Shown one piece after another: positions 33,919 to 44,122 of a stretch of 64,000 bases of DNA; within the stretch, counting starts at the first letter, position 1, and every line of letters starts with the position of its first letter. The position numbers were made by a program, and so were the translations under genes. The DNA lies in NCBI RefSeq assembly GCF_003368325.1, contig NZ_CP031466.1, positions 2,728,001 through 2,792,000 on the forward strand, written 5' to 3'. The DNA is from Paraburkholderia caffeinilytica. GTDB lineage: Bacteria > Pseudomonadota > Gammaproteobacteria > Burkholderiales > Burkholderiaceae. The notes beneath the pieces are model-generated. The model ran no database searches, had not been told where the DNA came from, and saw nothing but the letters and a program-made list of their open reading frames with translations.

Positions 33919-34862
33919 ACATCGAAGTGATCAAGCCCGGCGCGTTGAGCACCTTTCAGGACCTCGGCCGTGTTGGCTTCCAGCATCTCGGGATTCCGGC
34001 AAACGGCGCCATGGACGAACGTGCTCACCGGATTGCCAACGCGCTGGTCGGCAATGCGTCGACGAACGCAACGCTTGAAATCACGCTGATGGGACCGACA
34101 CTGAGATTTCTGCACGACACCGTGATCGCGCTGAGCGGCGCCGATCTCGACGCGAAGCTCGATGCCGTGCCGGTCCCGCTCGATCGCGCGACGATCGTGC
34201 CCGCCGGCAGCGAGCTCTCGTTCGGCAGGCGCCGCAGCGGCCTGCGCGCGTATCTCGCAGTGCGTGGCGGCTTCCGCTTCGATCCGGTGATGGGCAGCGC
34301 CAGCACCTATACGCGAGGCGGCTACGGCGGTCACGCGGGACGCCCGTTGAAGAAAGGCGACCTGCTCGCCGCTCATGCACCGACCCGACCTGTACCGCGC
34401 CCCCCGGACCCGACACTATTCGACGAAAACGTTCTGAGCGCGCCAGACGCACCGATCCGCGTGCTGCCAGGCCGCGAATGGCAATACTTCACGATGCAGG
34501 CGCAACAGACATTTCTGCACGAACCCTACCGGCTCGCGCCGCAATCGGATCGCATGGGCTATCGCCTCGAAGGCGGGCGGCTCGATTTGAGCGCACCACG
34601 CGACGTCGCCTCCGAAGCGGTCGGCTTCGGTGCTATCCAGGTACCGGCGGACGGCCAGCCCATCATCCTGATGGCGGATCGGCAGACCACCGGCGGCTAT
34701 CCGAAGATCGCCCACGTTTGCGCGGTCGATCTGCCCCGGCTCGCCCAGAAAATGCCGGGCGAATCCGTGCGCTTCACCTGCGTCGATCTGGAAACCGCGC
34801 AACGGCTTCTGCTATTGCAGGAAGACTGTTTCGCCGCACTGGAACAACACGGCCATGGTTGA
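33915..34862 (+). CDS. pxpC: 5-oxoprolinase subunit C (KipA-like)
   Basis: 315 residues; start overlaps the pxpB stop by four bases. MNIEVIKPGALSTFQDLGRVGFQHLGIPANGAMDERA is the family N terminus, followed by LEITLMGPTLRF, GADLDAKLD, RTYLAVRGGF-like RAYLAVRGGFRFDPVMGSASTYTRGG (about 110-135) and QPIILMADRQTTGGYPKIAHV. Partner of PxpB in the carboxyltransferase-like half of the enzyme. Confidence 0.93.
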   Translation: MNIEVIKPGALSTFQDLGRVGFQHLGIPANGAMDERAHRIANALVGNASTNATLEITLMGPTLRFLHDTVIALSGADLDAKLDAVPVPLDRATIVPAGSELSFGRRRSGLRAYLAVRGGFRFDPVMGSASTYTRGGYGGHAGRPLKKGDLLAAHAPTRPVPRPPDPTLFDENVLSAPDAPIRVLPGREWQYFTMQAQQTFLHEPYRLAPQSDRMGYRLEGGRLDLSAPRDVASEAVGFGAIQVPADGQPIILMADRQTTGGYPKIAHVCAVDLPRLAQKMPGESVRFTCVDLETAQRLLLLQEDCFAALEQHGHG

Positions 34863-35505
34863 AATCGACTTCAATAGCGATCTCGGCGAAAGCTTCGGCG
34901 TGTATCGCCTCGGCAGCGACGAAGCAATACTTCAGCACGTGACGTCGGCCAACATCGCCTGCGGTTTTCATGCGGGCGACGCGCAGACTATCGCGGCCAC
35001 GGTGCGCGCTGCACACCGTGCCGGCGTGGCGATCGGCGCGCATCCGGGCTTTCCCGACCTGCAAGGATTCGGTCGCCGGACGATGCAGCTCAGCGTAGAC
35101 GAGATCTACAACATCACGGTGTATCAGGTCGGTGCGCTCAAGACTTTCGCCGAAACCGTGGGCGGGCGCCTCGCGCACGTGAAGGCACATGGCGCGCTGT
35201 ACAACCTGGCCGCCCGCGACCGTGACGTGTCAGATGCATTGTGCTCTGCCGTCCGGGATATCGACCCGGGCCTGGTCTTTTACGGTCTTGCCGGCTCCCA
35301 GCTGGTGGACGCCGCACGGGATGCGGGCTTGTCCGTCGCGCAGGAGGTCTTCGCCGACCGTACCTATCAGGACGACGGCACGCTGACGCCGCGTGGCCAT
35401 CCGGCGGCGCTCATCACCGATGTCGACCAGTCGGTTCGACAGGTGCTCGGCATGCTCGAAGAAGGCCGCGTACGCGCGCTCAGCGGCGCCTGGGTGCGGG
35501 TGTAG
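34855..35505 (+). CDS. pxpA: 5-oxoprolinase subunit A, truncated by an amber codon
   Basis: 216 residues before TAG at 35503-35505; LamB/YcsF family. DFNSDLGESFGVYRLG, SANIACGFHAGDAQTI, GAHPGFPDLQGFGRR, HVKAHGALYN and VFADRTYQDDGTLTPRGHP are intact, so most active-site residues remain. After the stop the same frame reads on to TGA at 35632-35634 with the expected family ending [19 protein letters not shown], about 42 residues. Full family length is about 250, so this is a recent nonsense change or a sequencing error; the product would lose the conserved HGD motif. Confidence 0.85.
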   Translation: MVEIDFNSDLGESFGVYRLGSDEAILQHVTSANIACGFHAGDAQTIAATVRAAHRAGVAIGAHPGFPDLQGFGRRTMQLSVDEIYNITVYQVGALKTFAETVGGRLAHVKAHGALYNLAARDRDVSDALCSAVRDIDPGLVFYGLAGSQLVDAARDAGLSVAQEVFADRTYQDDGTLTPRGHPAALITDVDQSVRQVLGMLEEGRVRALSGAWVRV

Positions 35506-35643
35506 CCGGACACGCTTTGCATTCACGGCGATCAACCCGGCGCGGCCACCTTCGCCCGGCAGATCCGCGACGCGCTGACCCGCGCCGGTGTTCTCGTTAA
35601 AGCGCCGACAACTTCAACCCTTTGCCACGTCTGAACGAACATC

Positions 35644-35874
35644 ATGACTCAACCTGCCATCCCCATCATCGCCGAAACCACCGGCACGCTCTGGAAGATC
35701 GTCGCGCAGCCGGGCGTTCATCAGGCGGTCGGCGCCGAGCTGTTCGTACTCGAATCGATGAAGATGGAAATCCCGGTCGAAGCAGACGTATCAGGCCACA
35801 TCGCGTCGTATCTCGTCGCAGAAGGAGAAATGGTCGAGGAAGGCCAGACTGTGGCTCACTTCATTCCGGACTGA
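35644..35874 (+). CDS. accB: biotin carboxyl carrier domain protein
   Basis: 76 residues, a bare biotinyl domain: ESMKMEI with the biotinylated Lys at about 41, preceded by a Gly/Val-rich half-domain and followed by VEEGQTVAHF. It lacks the N-terminal region of housekeeping AccB. Partner of the AccC-like protein at the other end of the operon. A terminator follows at 35933. Confidence 0.92.
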   Translation: MTQPAIPIIAETTGTLWKIVAQPGVHQAVGAELFVLESMKMEIPVEADVSGHIASYLVAEGEMVEEGQTVAHFIPD

Positions 35875-35932
35875 GCCGGTCGATCCTGTCACACCCGGGT
35901 ATCCGCACTTATTTTCGGCATGCTTATCAATT

Positions 35933-35958
35933 ACGAGGTTGTTGCCTCGTTGTTTTTT
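35933..35958 (+). terminator. Rho-independent terminator after the pxp/biotin operon
   Basis: ACGAGG-ttgttg-CCTCGT followed by TGTTTTTT: six-pair stem with a U-rich tail, 59 bases after the carrier stop. It separates the carboxylase/pxp genes from the transporter gene. Confidence 0.8.
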
Positions 35959-36095
35959 GCCCCGGCCCGTGCTGAACGCATACGGCCAACCCTAGCTGGG
36001 TGAACCGAAGCCGCCGATCGTGCGTCGACCTCGCATCGAAGGAATCGGACGCTCTTTCCATCTCGTACTAGCGTTACCTTCACGTGGGAATCATC

Positions 36096-37418
36096 ATGTC
36101 GAATGCCTCAGCAGCAGAGTTCGATGTCGAAACGACGCCATCATCGTCCATACCCGGCACGACCGCCCGCAAAGCCGCCATCGCTGCAACCGCCGGCACC
36201 GCGATCGAGTACTACGAATTCGGTGTGTACGGTTATATGGCCGCGATCATCGGACCGTTATTCTTTCCCGCCGATAACGCCACCGCGTCGCTGCTATCCG
36301 TACTGGCCGTGTTCGGCAGCGCGTTCCTGATGCGCCCTATAGGCGGCATCGTGCTCGGCCGGATCGGAGACAGAATCGGACGCCGCTCGGTCCTGCTCGT
36401 CACGGTGATCGGCATGGGCATCGCAACGGCTGCCGTCGGCCTGTTGCCGGTGGCATCCACAGCCGGTGTCCTCGCGCCGGTTGCGCTGCTGGCCGTACGG
36501 CTCGTTCAGGGTTTCTTTTCCGGTGCCGAAGTGACCGGCGCCGCGGCGTACGTTGCGGAATCGGCGCCACGCGGCAAACGCGGTCTGTTTGGTGCCGCCA
36601 CGCCAGTCGGTGTCGCGATCGGCGGTTCGCTTGCAGCGGCAGTCTGCGGACTGACGACTGCATCGGTCAGTGGCGCCGCACTGCACGACTGGGGCTGGCG
36701 CATCCCGTTTCTCATGGCGGTGCCGCTCGTCGTGATTGCCGCGTATATGCGCCGGCGCATTGACGAGTCGCTCGCGTTCAGGAAGGTCCTCGAAGCAAGC
36801 GAGCCCGTCAAGGCGCCGTTGCGTGAGGTCCTCGCCCATCATCGTGGGGCGATGCTCAAGGTATTTCTGGTGTCGTTCGGACAGAATGCCGGGTACTGGG
36901 TCGGCTTCGTGTTCATGAGCATCTATATGATCACGTACCTGAAGTACGACAAGACCAGTGTCTTCTGGATGATGTCGTTCGTGAGCATCACGATGGCCGC
37001 ATTGATGCCGCTCTGGGGCGCGCTGTCCGATCGGATCGGACGCCGCAGGGTGCTCGCGATCGGCTTCACTTCGTACGCGGTCCTCGTGATCCCGATGATG
37101 ATGCTGATGAACCATCACAACATGCCGCTGGCGTTTCTCGCGATGTTCATCGTCGCGTTGCCGATGCCGATCGTGCAGTCGGTCGGTTATCCGACCTACA
37201 CCGAGCAATTCCCGACGCGCGTGCGCTACACCGGCATGGCATTCAGCTTCAACTTCGGCGCGATCCTCGGCGGCGGCGTCACGCCGTATATCGCCACCGC
37301 GCTGATCGGCCACACCGGCAATCTGCTGAGTCCCGCCTTCCTGCTCGTCGGCGCCGCGGTGGTCGCACTTGTGACCCTCGCCGGCATCCGGGAAACAGCC
37401 GACGCATCGCTGACCTGA
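36096..37418 (+). CDS. MFS transporter, metabolite:proton symporter type
   Basis: 440 residues from MSNASAAEFD (ATG at 36096; a GTG four codons earlier is possible). Twelve hydrophobic helices. MHS-family marks: EYYEFGVYGYMAA in helix 1, GRIGDRIGRRSVLL after helix 2 (the MFS loop motif), FFSGAEVTGAAAYVAESAP in helix 4, and GALSDRIGRRRVLA in the second half. Placed between the pxp genes and the DUF1445 gene, it may import 5-oxoproline or a related acid; that is inference. Confidence 0.88.
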   Translation: MSNASAAEFDVETTPSSSIPGTTARKAAIAATAGTAIEYYEFGVYGYMAAIIGPLFFPADNATASLLSVLAVFGSAFLMRPIGGIVLGRIGDRIGRRSVLLVTVIGMGIATAAVGLLPVASTAGVLAPVALLAVRLVQGFFSGAEVTGAAAYVAESAPRGKRGLFGAATPVGVAIGGSLAAAVCGLTTASVSGAALHDWGWRIPFLMAVPLVVIAAYMRRRIDESLAFRKVLEASEPVKAPLREVLAHHRGAMLKVFLVSFGQNAGYWVGFVFMSIYMITYLKYDKTSVFWMMSFVSITMAALMPLWGALSDRIGRRRVLAIGFTSYAVLVIPMMMLMNHHNMPLAFLAMFIVALPMPIVQSVGYPTYTEQFPTRVRYTGMAFSFNFGAILGGGVTPYIATALIGHTGNLLSPAFLLVGAAVVALVTLAGIRETADASLT

Positions 37419-37466
37419 CACCGGCACACGCGGCGCTTACTTCGCCCCTCGACACGGACACCCGGC

Positions 37467-38291
37467 ATGACGCAAACCATTAAAGTCAGCACCCACGTTG
37501 AGGCGCAAGCCGCCCTCGCGCCAACACCCAGAACCGAGCGCGCGAGAATACGGGCGGGCTTCAACGGCAACACCAGCGGCATGGCGCCTGGCTACGCGCA
37601 AGGCAACCTCGTCGTGTTGCCGAAGGCATGGGCGGACGATTTCGCCGCCTATTGCCGCGCCAATCCAACACCTTGCCCATTGATCGGCATGACCGAACCC
37701 GGCAGCAGCTTCGTACCGGTGCTCGGCGACGACATCGATCTGCGCACCGACCTGCCCCGTTATCGCGTGTGGCGCGACGGCAAACTGGTCGAAGAACTCG
37801 ACGATGTCTCGGCGTTGTGGCAAGCGGATTGGGTCGGCTTCGTGATCGGCTGCTCGCTGTCGTTCGAACACGCGTTGCAGGTTGCCGGTCTGAGCGTGCG
37901 TCACGTCGACGAACAGAAAGTGGTGCCGATGTACCGCACGTCGATTCAGACGCGGCAGGTGGGCGCTTTCCGCGGGCCGATGGTGGTGTCGATGCGGCCT
38001 TACACGCCGGAGGATGCAGCGATCGCGTATGCAGTCTGCGAACAGCTGCCCGGCGCGCATGGCGCGCCCGTTCATATCGGCGATCCGGCCGCGATCGGCA
38101 TCCGCGATGTCAATGTCCCCGACGAAGGCGAGCCGACCGCTATTCTCGACGGTGAAACACCGGTGTTCTGGGGGTGCGGGGTCACACCACAAGCCGCGGT
38201 GATCGAAGCGCGCCCGCCGATCTGCATTACGCATGCGCCCGGCCACATGCTGATCTGCGATGTCCGGACCGACGACCTGAAGCTGCTTTAA
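37467..38291 (+). CDS. DUF1445 putative hydro-lyase / D-glutamate cyclase family
   Basis: 274 residues; 48 bases after the transporter stop. Family marks: RAGFNGNTSGMAPGYAQGNLVVLP near the N terminus, CPLIGMTEPGS, DWVGFVIGCSLSFEHAL and GAFRGPMVVSMRP, and a C terminus with THAPGHMLICD. Relatives convert D-glutamate to 5-oxo-D-proline, which fits the 5-oxoproline cluster next to it. The reaction of this copy is not shown. Confidence 0.88.
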   Translation: MTQTIKVSTHVEAQAALAPTPRTERARIRAGFNGNTSGMAPGYAQGNLVVLPKAWADDFAAYCRANPTPCPLIGMTEPGSSFVPVLGDDIDLRTDLPRYRVWRDGKLVEELDDVSALWQADWVGFVIGCSLSFEHALQVAGLSVRHVDEQKVVPMYRTSIQTRQVGAFRGPMVVSMRPYTPEDAAIAYAVCEQLPGAHGAPVHIGDPAAIGIRDVNVPDEGEPTAILDGETPVFWGCGVTPQAAVIEARPPICITHAPGHMLICDVRTDDLKLL

Positions 38292-38422
38292 GCTCGCTCG
38301 CGGCCGGCTGAAAGCAATGCCCGCTGCAATCGGTACAGGCGGCCTGATTTCTTTGCGCCGCCGCTTTGTGATGAAATACACGCCATACCAACGCCAGCGG
38401 CCACCCCGCCGCCCCAGACGCC

Positions 38423-39301
38423 ATGATGCGCGAACTCAAGACGTTCCTCGCCGTAGTCCGTTTCGGCACCTTTGGCAATGCGGGTTCGCATATCGGTCTG
38501 ACGCAATCGGCGGTGAGCGCGCAAATCAAGCGGCTGGAAGAAGATCTGGGATTTTCGCTCTTTGAACGAACCGGGCGCTCCGCGACACTCAACGAAGCCG
38601 GCATCAGGACCGCGGCCGTCGCGGAAGATCTGCTTCGACAATATGCAACGCTCTCCGATCAGGCCGGCGAGTCGAGCGCAACCGGCTTTTTTCGCATCGG
38701 CGCCATTGCCTCGGCTCAGGCTTCATTGCTGGTATCCGCGATTCAGAAGTTCCGTGTGAGTTCGCCGGGATGGCACGTACGCGTCGTGCCCGGCGTGTCG
38801 TTGAATCTGCTGGCGCAGGTCGACTCCGGCGAAGTGGACGCCGCGCTCATCATCAAGCCGCCGTTCGCGTTGCCCGCCGAATTGAAGTGGCACCTCCTCT
38901 GCGCCGAGCCGTTCGTTCTACTCGTGCCTAAGAAGCTCGCAAAGACACCGTGGCGCGAATTGCTCGCATCGGAGCCGTTCATTCGCTACGACCGGAATTC
39001 GTTTGGTGGCCGCCTCGTCGAGCGCTTTCTGCGCAAGACACGTGTGCACGTACACGACGTCGTCGAACTCGATGAGTTGCAAGGTATCGTCGGCCTCGTC
39101 GAACAAGGCGTCGGCATAGCGTTGATACCGGACGCGGCCTCGCTGCATATTCCGCGAGGTCTCGATAGGCTGTCGCTCGGCGAGCATACGTTCACCCGTG
39201 AGATCGGGCTTGTCGAACGCGGTGGGCACACTCAACGGACGGCGGTCACCGAGTTCATTCGCTGCGTCGTCGAGGCGGCGCGGGACTATCGTCATGCTTA
39301 G
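38423..39301 (+). CDS. LysR-family transcriptional regulator
   Basis: 292 residues; ATG at 38423 (a second ATG directly follows). N-terminal winged HTH: LKTFLAVVRFGTFGNAGSHIGLTQSAVSAQIKRLEEDLG, then the effector-binding domain (about 90-290) with FFRIGAIASAQ and GIVGLVEQGVGIALIPD. Same strand as the DUF1445 gene and 131 bases after it. It probably regulates the transporter/pxp genes, but LysR regulators are more often divergent from their targets. Confidence 0.9.
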   Translation: MMRELKTFLAVVRFGTFGNAGSHIGLTQSAVSAQIKRLEEDLGFSLFERTGRSATLNEAGIRTAAVAEDLLRQYATLSDQAGESSATGFFRIGAIASAQASLLVSAIQKFRVSSPGWHVRVVPGVSLNLLAQVDSGEVDAALIIKPPFALPAELKWHLLCAEPFVLLVPKKLAKTPWRELLASEPFIRYDRNSFGGRLVERFLRKTRVHVHDVVELDELQGIVGLVEQGVGIALIPDAASLHIPRGLDRLSLGEHTFTREIGLVERGGHTQRTAVTEFIRCVVEAARDYRHA

Positions 39302-39475
39302 GATAAGCACCGGGTTACTCAACGCAAATCGAGAAAATAGCAGCAAGGCTGAACGAAAGTGCAGCCATTGAATGTCCGTAAAATGCGTTTTGCCGGTAGG
39401 TCCTGGTCTCCAATTGCGCAGGCATCTGGAATGCCCTCGCGCAGGCAATCGAAATGCCCAGGAACCCTTGCCGGG

Positions 39476-39568
39476 CGGAAGGCAGCCGGAGTCGAACCGA
39501 CCTGAGAACGTCTGACGCCCTCAACTGGGTTTGAAGCCCAGCCGCACCACCGGATACGAATGCCTTCC
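39476..39568 (-). tRNA. selC: tRNA-Sec (anticodon UCA)
   Basis: 93 bases on the minus strand. Eight-pair acceptor stem GGAAGGCA/TGCCTTCC, anticodon stem CTGGG/CCCAG around loop CTTCAAA (anticodon TCA reads UGA), a long variable arm, and T loop GGTTCGACTCC. The long acceptor and variable arms are tRNA-Sec traits. After the discriminator G the genome reads CCC, not CCA, so the tail must be completed by nucleotidyltransferase. It lies 65 bases beyond the end of selB. Confidence 0.95.
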
Positions 39569-39633
39569 TACGGTGATTGAACTACCTGACCCATTGAACT
39601 ACCTGAACCACGCGCCGAAACTCAAACACTGAA

Positions 39634-41550
39634 TCAAAGCAGATCGAGCCAGCGACTATCCGTGCGCATCAGATGCAGGCCACGGCGGAAGCGAGTATAC
39701 CCAACGCGGTCGAAGAACTCCAAAAGCTGGATCGCACGCTTTCGCCCGAGCCCTGTGATATCGCGAAACGGTGCGGCCGCTACCGTACCCGCATTTTTTT
39801 GCGCTTCGGAACTCGCGATCAAAGCCAGTTCACGAATCACCTCATGGTGATAAAACAGGTCGCGCACAACCTGAAAAAGCTCGCCCTGCCGTGCGAGTTT
39901 GCGCAACAACTGCCGCACGCGGTCTTCGGATACGCCATGTGCGTTTGCCAGATCACGCACCCAGGGCGGATCGAAACGTCCTTCCTTCAGCGCGGGCAGC
40001 AGCGCTGCCGCAAGCGCGCGATCCGCCTCGTCGAGCGTTACCGCGTGGCCCGGCAGATGCAGCCACGGTCCGCGTCTGACGATCTCTCCACGCGCCGCCG
40101 CGTCGTCAACTAGCACGCGCCACAATGCGTCGTCGACGAGAGGTGCTGCGATTCGCCGCAAGCGCGATATGTCAGGGCCGAGCTCATCCGGCGAGCGCTC
40201 GTGGTACTGCTTTAGCGCCGTAGTCAGCCGCGCATGCAAGGCGCGCCATGACGTATCGGCGATCAACAATGCGTCGTTACTGCCGGGAACCTCCACGACA
40301 CGCGTGTCATATGGCAACGCAAGCGTGGCTGCCTGCATACCCGTCAGTCGCTCCAGCAACGAACGAGACAATCCATGCGGCGCCCTTGCGAGCAGCGGAT
40401 CCAGCGCGCCAGTGTCGAGCATGACCTGAAGCGCATCGAGCCACGCCAGCCGCTCAGGCGCGCGACGCTTGCGCGAAGGCGCAAACGGATCGAGCACATG
40501 ACCGCCGCCAACCGTGCGATTCGCCTGCGCATTGCGCACGACAAAGCGATCGCCAGGCAGCGCGCACACCGGCCGTTCGAACACGAGCTGTACGCGCGCC
40601 GACTGCCCCGCGCCGAGCGTCTGGCCATCGAGCAACGCGACATGGGCCACCTGATGCTGCGTGCCCAGATGCACGTGCAGCGGCGCCCAATGCTCCAGCA
40701 TCAACGGTGCATCGGCGAGCAACGTCAGCATGACGTCGATACGTTCCGATGCTTGCGACAGCCGCGGATCGACGACCCAGTCGCCGCGATCGATCGCGCT
40801 CTTCTCGATGCCCGCCAGGTTCAACGCACAGCGCTCGCCTGCCCGTCCATTCTCGGCCGGACGATTCTGCGCATGAATGCTGCGCACGCGCACCGGCTGA
40901 TTTTTCGGCGCGAGCAGCATCGTGTCACCGACTGCCACGCGTCCCGACACCACGGTTCCTGTCACGATCGTGCCCTGGCCCGAGAGCGTGAAAACCCGGT
41001 CGATCGCGAGACGGAACAGACCGTCGTCGCGCTTCATGCGCCACGCTGCTGCCGCTGCGTGCAAATGCGCCTTGAGCGCGGCCACGCCAGGATCATCGTC
41101 GCTTAGGGCGTTGGTCTCGAACACCGGCGCATCCTGCAGCACGCCGCCGCTCAGAAACGCCGCGATCTCGCCATGCACTTCCTGCAGCCGCTCAACATCG
41201 ACACGGTCTATTTTGGTCAGCGCGATGGCGCCGCGCCTGATCCCGAGCAGCTCCACAATCGCCAGATGTTCGCGCGTTTGCGGCATCACGCCGTCGTCGG
41301 CGGCAATCACGAGCAGGGCGAAATCAATGCCGCTCGCGCCCGCGGTCATCGTATGAACGAGCTTTTCGTGGCCCGGCACGTCGATCAGGCCGAGCACGTC
41401 GCCGTTTTCGAGCGGCACGTACGCATAGCCCAGTTCGATCGAAATGCCACGCGCCTTTTCTTCCTTCAGACGATCCGTATCGACGCCCGACAGCGCTTTC
41501 ACCAGACTCGTTTTGCCGTGGTCGATATGCCCGGCCGTCCCTACGATCAT
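39634..41550 (-). CDS. selB: selenocysteine-specific elongation factor
   Basis: 638 residues. GTPase motifs at the N terminus: [13 protein letters not shown] (P-loop), [19 protein letters not shown] (switch 1), [10 protein letters not shown], and LTKIDRVD. The C-terminal half has the tandem winged-helix domains that bind the SECIS hairpin, ending [19 protein letters not shown]. Brings Sec-tRNA to the ribosome at UGA codons followed by a SECIS. Overlaps selA by four bases. Confidence 0.96.
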   Translation of the reverse strand: MIVGTAGHIDHGKTSLVKALSGVDTDRLKEEKARGISIELGYAYVPLENGDVLGLIDVPGHEKLVHTMTAGASGIDFALLVIAADDGVMPQTREHLAIVELLGIRRGAIALTKIDRVDVERLQEVHGEIAAFLSGGVLQDAPVFETNALSDDDPGVAALKAHLHAAAAAWRMKRDDGLFRLAIDRVFTLSGQGTIVTGTVVSGRVAVGDTMLLAPKNQPVRVRSIHAQNRPAENGRAGERCALNLAGIEKSAIDRGDWVVDPRLSQASERIDVMLTLLADAPLMLEHWAPLHVHLGTQHQVAHVALLDGQTLGAGQSARVQLVFERPVCALPGDRFVVRNAQANRTVGGGHVLDPFAPSRKRRAPERLAWLDALQVMLDTGALDPLLARAPHGLSRSLLERLTGMQAATLALPYDTRVVEVPGSNDALLIADTSWRALHARLTTALKQYHERSPDELGPDISRLRRIAAPLVDDALWRVLVDDAAARGEIVRRGPWLHLPGHAVTLDEADRALAAALLPALKEGRFDPPWVRDLANAHGVSEDRVRQLLRKLARQGELFQVVRDLFYHHEVIRELALIASSEAQKNAGTVAAAPFRDITGLGRKRAIQLLEFFDRVGYTRFRRGLHLMRTDSRWLDLL

Positions 41551-42977
41551 GCCTGCACGTCCTTCAATTGCGCGATCAACTGCGCTTCATCGGCAGCTTC
41601 GAGACAGCGCAGATCGAGACGCAACGCATCGTCCGCGATACGGCCGATCACCGGCCGCGCCATCTCGCGCAAGCGCTTCTCGAGCGCCAGCAATTGACGG
41701 CCGCTGCGCTTGCCGTCGGCGGTCCTGATCACGAGGCCGTAGCTCGGCAGCACATCGACAGGCAACGCGCCACTGCCGATCTGACTGAACATGGACTCGG
41801 CCGCCACGACGTAACGATCGCCGGCCGCACGCTGCAACGCAGGCTGTAGCCGCTCCGCGGCGAGCCGGATGTCCTCTCCCGGGCGCGTGAGCAAACGCAG
41901 CGTAGTCAGTCGCTCCGCGAGTTTTTCCGGCGCGCGATACATCTGCAGCACGGGTTCCAGTGCCGCGAGTGTCAGTTTGCCGACGCGCAGCGCGCGCTTG
42001 AGCGGATGCTTCTTGATCTTCGTAATCAGATCGCGCCGGCCGACGATCAACCCCGCCTGCGGCCCGCCAAGGAGCTTGTCGCCGCTGAACGTGACAAGAT
42101 CGGCGCCGGCTTCGATGGTTTCGCGCACGGTCGTCTCATGCGGCAAACCCCATTGCGTCAGATCGACCAGCGTGCCGCTGCCGAGGTCCACCGCAACGGC
42201 AAGACCACGCGCGTGGGCAAGCGCCGCGACGGCGTCGACCCCGACCTCTTTGGTGAATCCGCTGATCGCGTAATTGCTCGTGTGGACTTTCATTAGTAGC
42301 GCGGTCTGCGGACCGATGGCTTCGTCGTAGTCCTTCAGATGCGTGCGATTGGTGGTGCCGACTTCGCGCAGCCTGGCGCCCGCGCGGCTCATGATGTCGG
42401 GAATGCGAAACGCACCGCCGATTTCAACCAGTTCGCCACGCGACACGATCACTTCTTTCTTCGACGCCAGCGTGGACAACGTGAGCAACACCGCCGCGGC
42501 ATTGTTGTTGACCACGGTCGCCGCTTCGGCGCCAGTCAGTTCGCAAATGAGTTCGTCGATCAGACCGTCGCGGTCGCCGCGCTTGCCCGTGTCGAGATCG
42601 AACTCGAGGTTGGCCGGTTGCGTGAGCGCCTTCATGACGGCCTGCACCGCTTCGTCGGGCAGCAATGCGCGGCCGAGATTGGTATGCAGCACGGTGCCGG
42701 TCAGATTGAAGACGCTGCGCAAGCGGGCCGTGTTGCGCCGGCGCAGCGTGGCCTCGACGGAGACCTGCAGTTGCGCGATATCGAGCGCGCTCACCGACGC
42801 ATTGCCCGCCTGCGCGCTGGCACGCCAGCTGTCGAGCGTATGACGCAAGGCACTCAACACCTGCGTACGGCCGAACTCCGTCAGCAACGCCGCAAACCCG
42901 GCCGACGCCATCACCTTTTCCACCGATGGCACACGCGCCATCAGCGCCCGCAATTCAGAGCCGGTTACATCGCTCAC
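41547..42977 (-). CDS. selA: L-seryl-tRNA(Sec) selenium transferase
   Basis: 476 residues from a GTG at 42977 ([12 protein letters not shown]), with AGAGGA seven bases upstream; the frame extends to 43019 but that would overlap fdhE. PLP fold: [20 protein letters not shown] near the N terminus, [15 protein letters not shown], and the PLP Lys in [17 protein letters not shown]. Converts Ser-tRNA(Sec) to Sec-tRNA(Sec) with selenophosphate from SelD. Its end overlaps the selB start. Confidence 0.95.
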   Translation of the reverse strand: MSDVTGSELRALMARVPSVEKVMASAGFAALLTEFGRTQVLSALRHTLDSWRASAQAGNASVSALDIAQLQVSVEATLRRRNTARLRSVFNLTGTVLHTNLGRALLPDEAVQAVMKALTQPANLEFDLDTGKRGDRDGLIDELICELTGAEAATVVNNNAAAVLLTLSTLASKKEVIVSRGELVEIGGAFRIPDIMSRAGARLREVGTTNRTHLKDYDEAIGPQTALLMKVHTSNYAISGFTKEVGVDAVAALAHARGLAVAVDLGSGTLVDLTQWGLPHETTVRETIEAGADLVTFSGDKLLGGPQAGLIVGRRDLITKIKKHPLKRALRVGKLTLAALEPVLQMYRAPEKLAERLTTLRLLTRPGEDIRLAAERLQPALQRAAGDRYVVAAESMFSQIGSGALPVDVLPSYGLVIRTADGKRSGRQLLALEKRLREMARPVIGRIADDALRLDLRCLEAADEAQLIAQLKDVQA

Positions 42978-42993
42978 GAAGCATTCCTCTTTC

Positions 42994-44034
42994 TTAGTCT
43001 GACTCGCCGGAAGAATCATCAGCCACGGAGTCGGTCCGTTCCGGCCAGAGCCACGGATGCGGCGACGCGCGCCGGTAACCTTCCGCTCCCATCAGCAGGT
43101 CGAGCGTGAGACTGGCGAGATCGTCCGCGAACGGTTCGAAATCGTAGTCTTTCGATTGAATGCCGATTTTCCGGTAAGTATGGCATTCGTCGCACGACTC
43201 CGCCTTCAAGACCGCGTTCCTTGAATCGGCCTCCCGGGTGGCCTCGTCGGCATCCTGCGAGCCGATGGCGTGATAGGCAATGCCCTTGGTCGAGTCGCAG
43301 TTCGAACATTTCGCACGAACCATGTGCCACTCCGTCGCACACAGACCGCATTGCAGGTAGCGGTAATTGTCATACGCGCCGCCCACGCGCACCACACTCG
43401 CCACCGGATGCGATCCGCAAACCGGACACAGGCCGAGCGTCTCGATGTAGGGCACCTCGCGCTTGTCGACGTCGGCAGCGAGGTCGGTCCAGACGACTTG
43501 CAGCGCGGCCATGATGAACGGCGCGCTCGCCGGATCGACTTCCTCGAAGCGCTGCGCGAAGATCGCGTCGGCCTGGGCGTCGAGCGTGGCCTCGTCCAGC
43601 GTTCGCAGCTTTTCAACGAGCGCTTCGAGCGGCGGTGTGAGCGGACCTGCGGCTTGCACCTTGTCGAGCAATTGAAGCAGAACATCGTGCCACGCCGGAT
43701 CGCGCACGCCCGAAAGCGCCGGAATCAACGGCATGGAATGCTGCTGCGCGCTCGCGATCAACTCGGCGCTGGGCGGCTTCGCCTTGAAGCCGTTGATCAC
43801 GGCTTGCTGCGCGTCCGCCAGCACGGCCATCAGACGTAAATAGCCGGCAATCGGATTGCTGAGCGCCGCCAGTTGACGCAGCCGCGCGGCGCGCGCCGAA
43901 AAGACCGCCAGCCGCTCCGGCGTACGGATGCGGGGAATCGCCGTGTGATCGAGCGACTCGATGTCGCCGGCCTCAAGAATGCGTTGAACCAAAGTATCGA
44001 CCTCTGAAAACTGCGCTGAAAACTGCGAAGCCAC
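42994..44034 (-). CDS. fdhE: formate dehydrogenase accessory protein
   Basis: 346 residues, GTG start at 44034. FdhE family: N-terminal helical region, and four Cys pairs in the C-terminal half (CPVCG, CGLC, CSNC, CDEC) that bind iron/rubredoxin-like centres, then a Trp/Pro-rich tail. Needed for assembly and export of the Tat-exported formate dehydrogenase encoded just upstream. Sits 16 bases before selA. Confidence 0.94.
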   Translation of the reverse strand: MASQFSAQFSEVDTLVQRILEAGDIESLDHTAIPRIRTPERLAVFSARAARLRQLAALSNPIAGYLRLMAVLADAQQAVINGFKAKPPSAELIASAQQHSMPLIPALSGVRDPAWHDVLLQLLDKVQAAGPLTPPLEALVEKLRTLDEATLDAQADAIFAQRFEEVDPASAPFIMAALQVVWTDLAADVDKREVPYIETLGLCPVCGSHPVASVVRVGGAYDNYRYLQCGLCATEWHMVRAKCSNCDSTKGIAYHAIGSQDADEATREADSRNAVLKAESCDECHTYRKIGIQSKDYDFEPFADDLASLTLDLLMGAEGYRRASPHPWLWPERTDSVADDSSGESD

Positions 44035-44122
44035 CGCGATTCATCGAGCAGGAGCGGTGGCTCGGGGTGCGGTGCGCGGCGAGCTGCGCCACGCCTTTTT
44101 ACCCATCCTTTACCGTTCCTCT

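Noticed and set aside
39476..39568. tRNA-Sec gene as an attachment site of a genomic island
   Set aside because: selC is a common integration site, but no integrase and no repeat of its 3' end were seen nearby.
39576..39606. Direct repeat ATTGAACTACCTGA, 17 bases apart
   Set aside because: Only two copies in a short gap between selB and selC, without any associated feature; treated as chance duplication.
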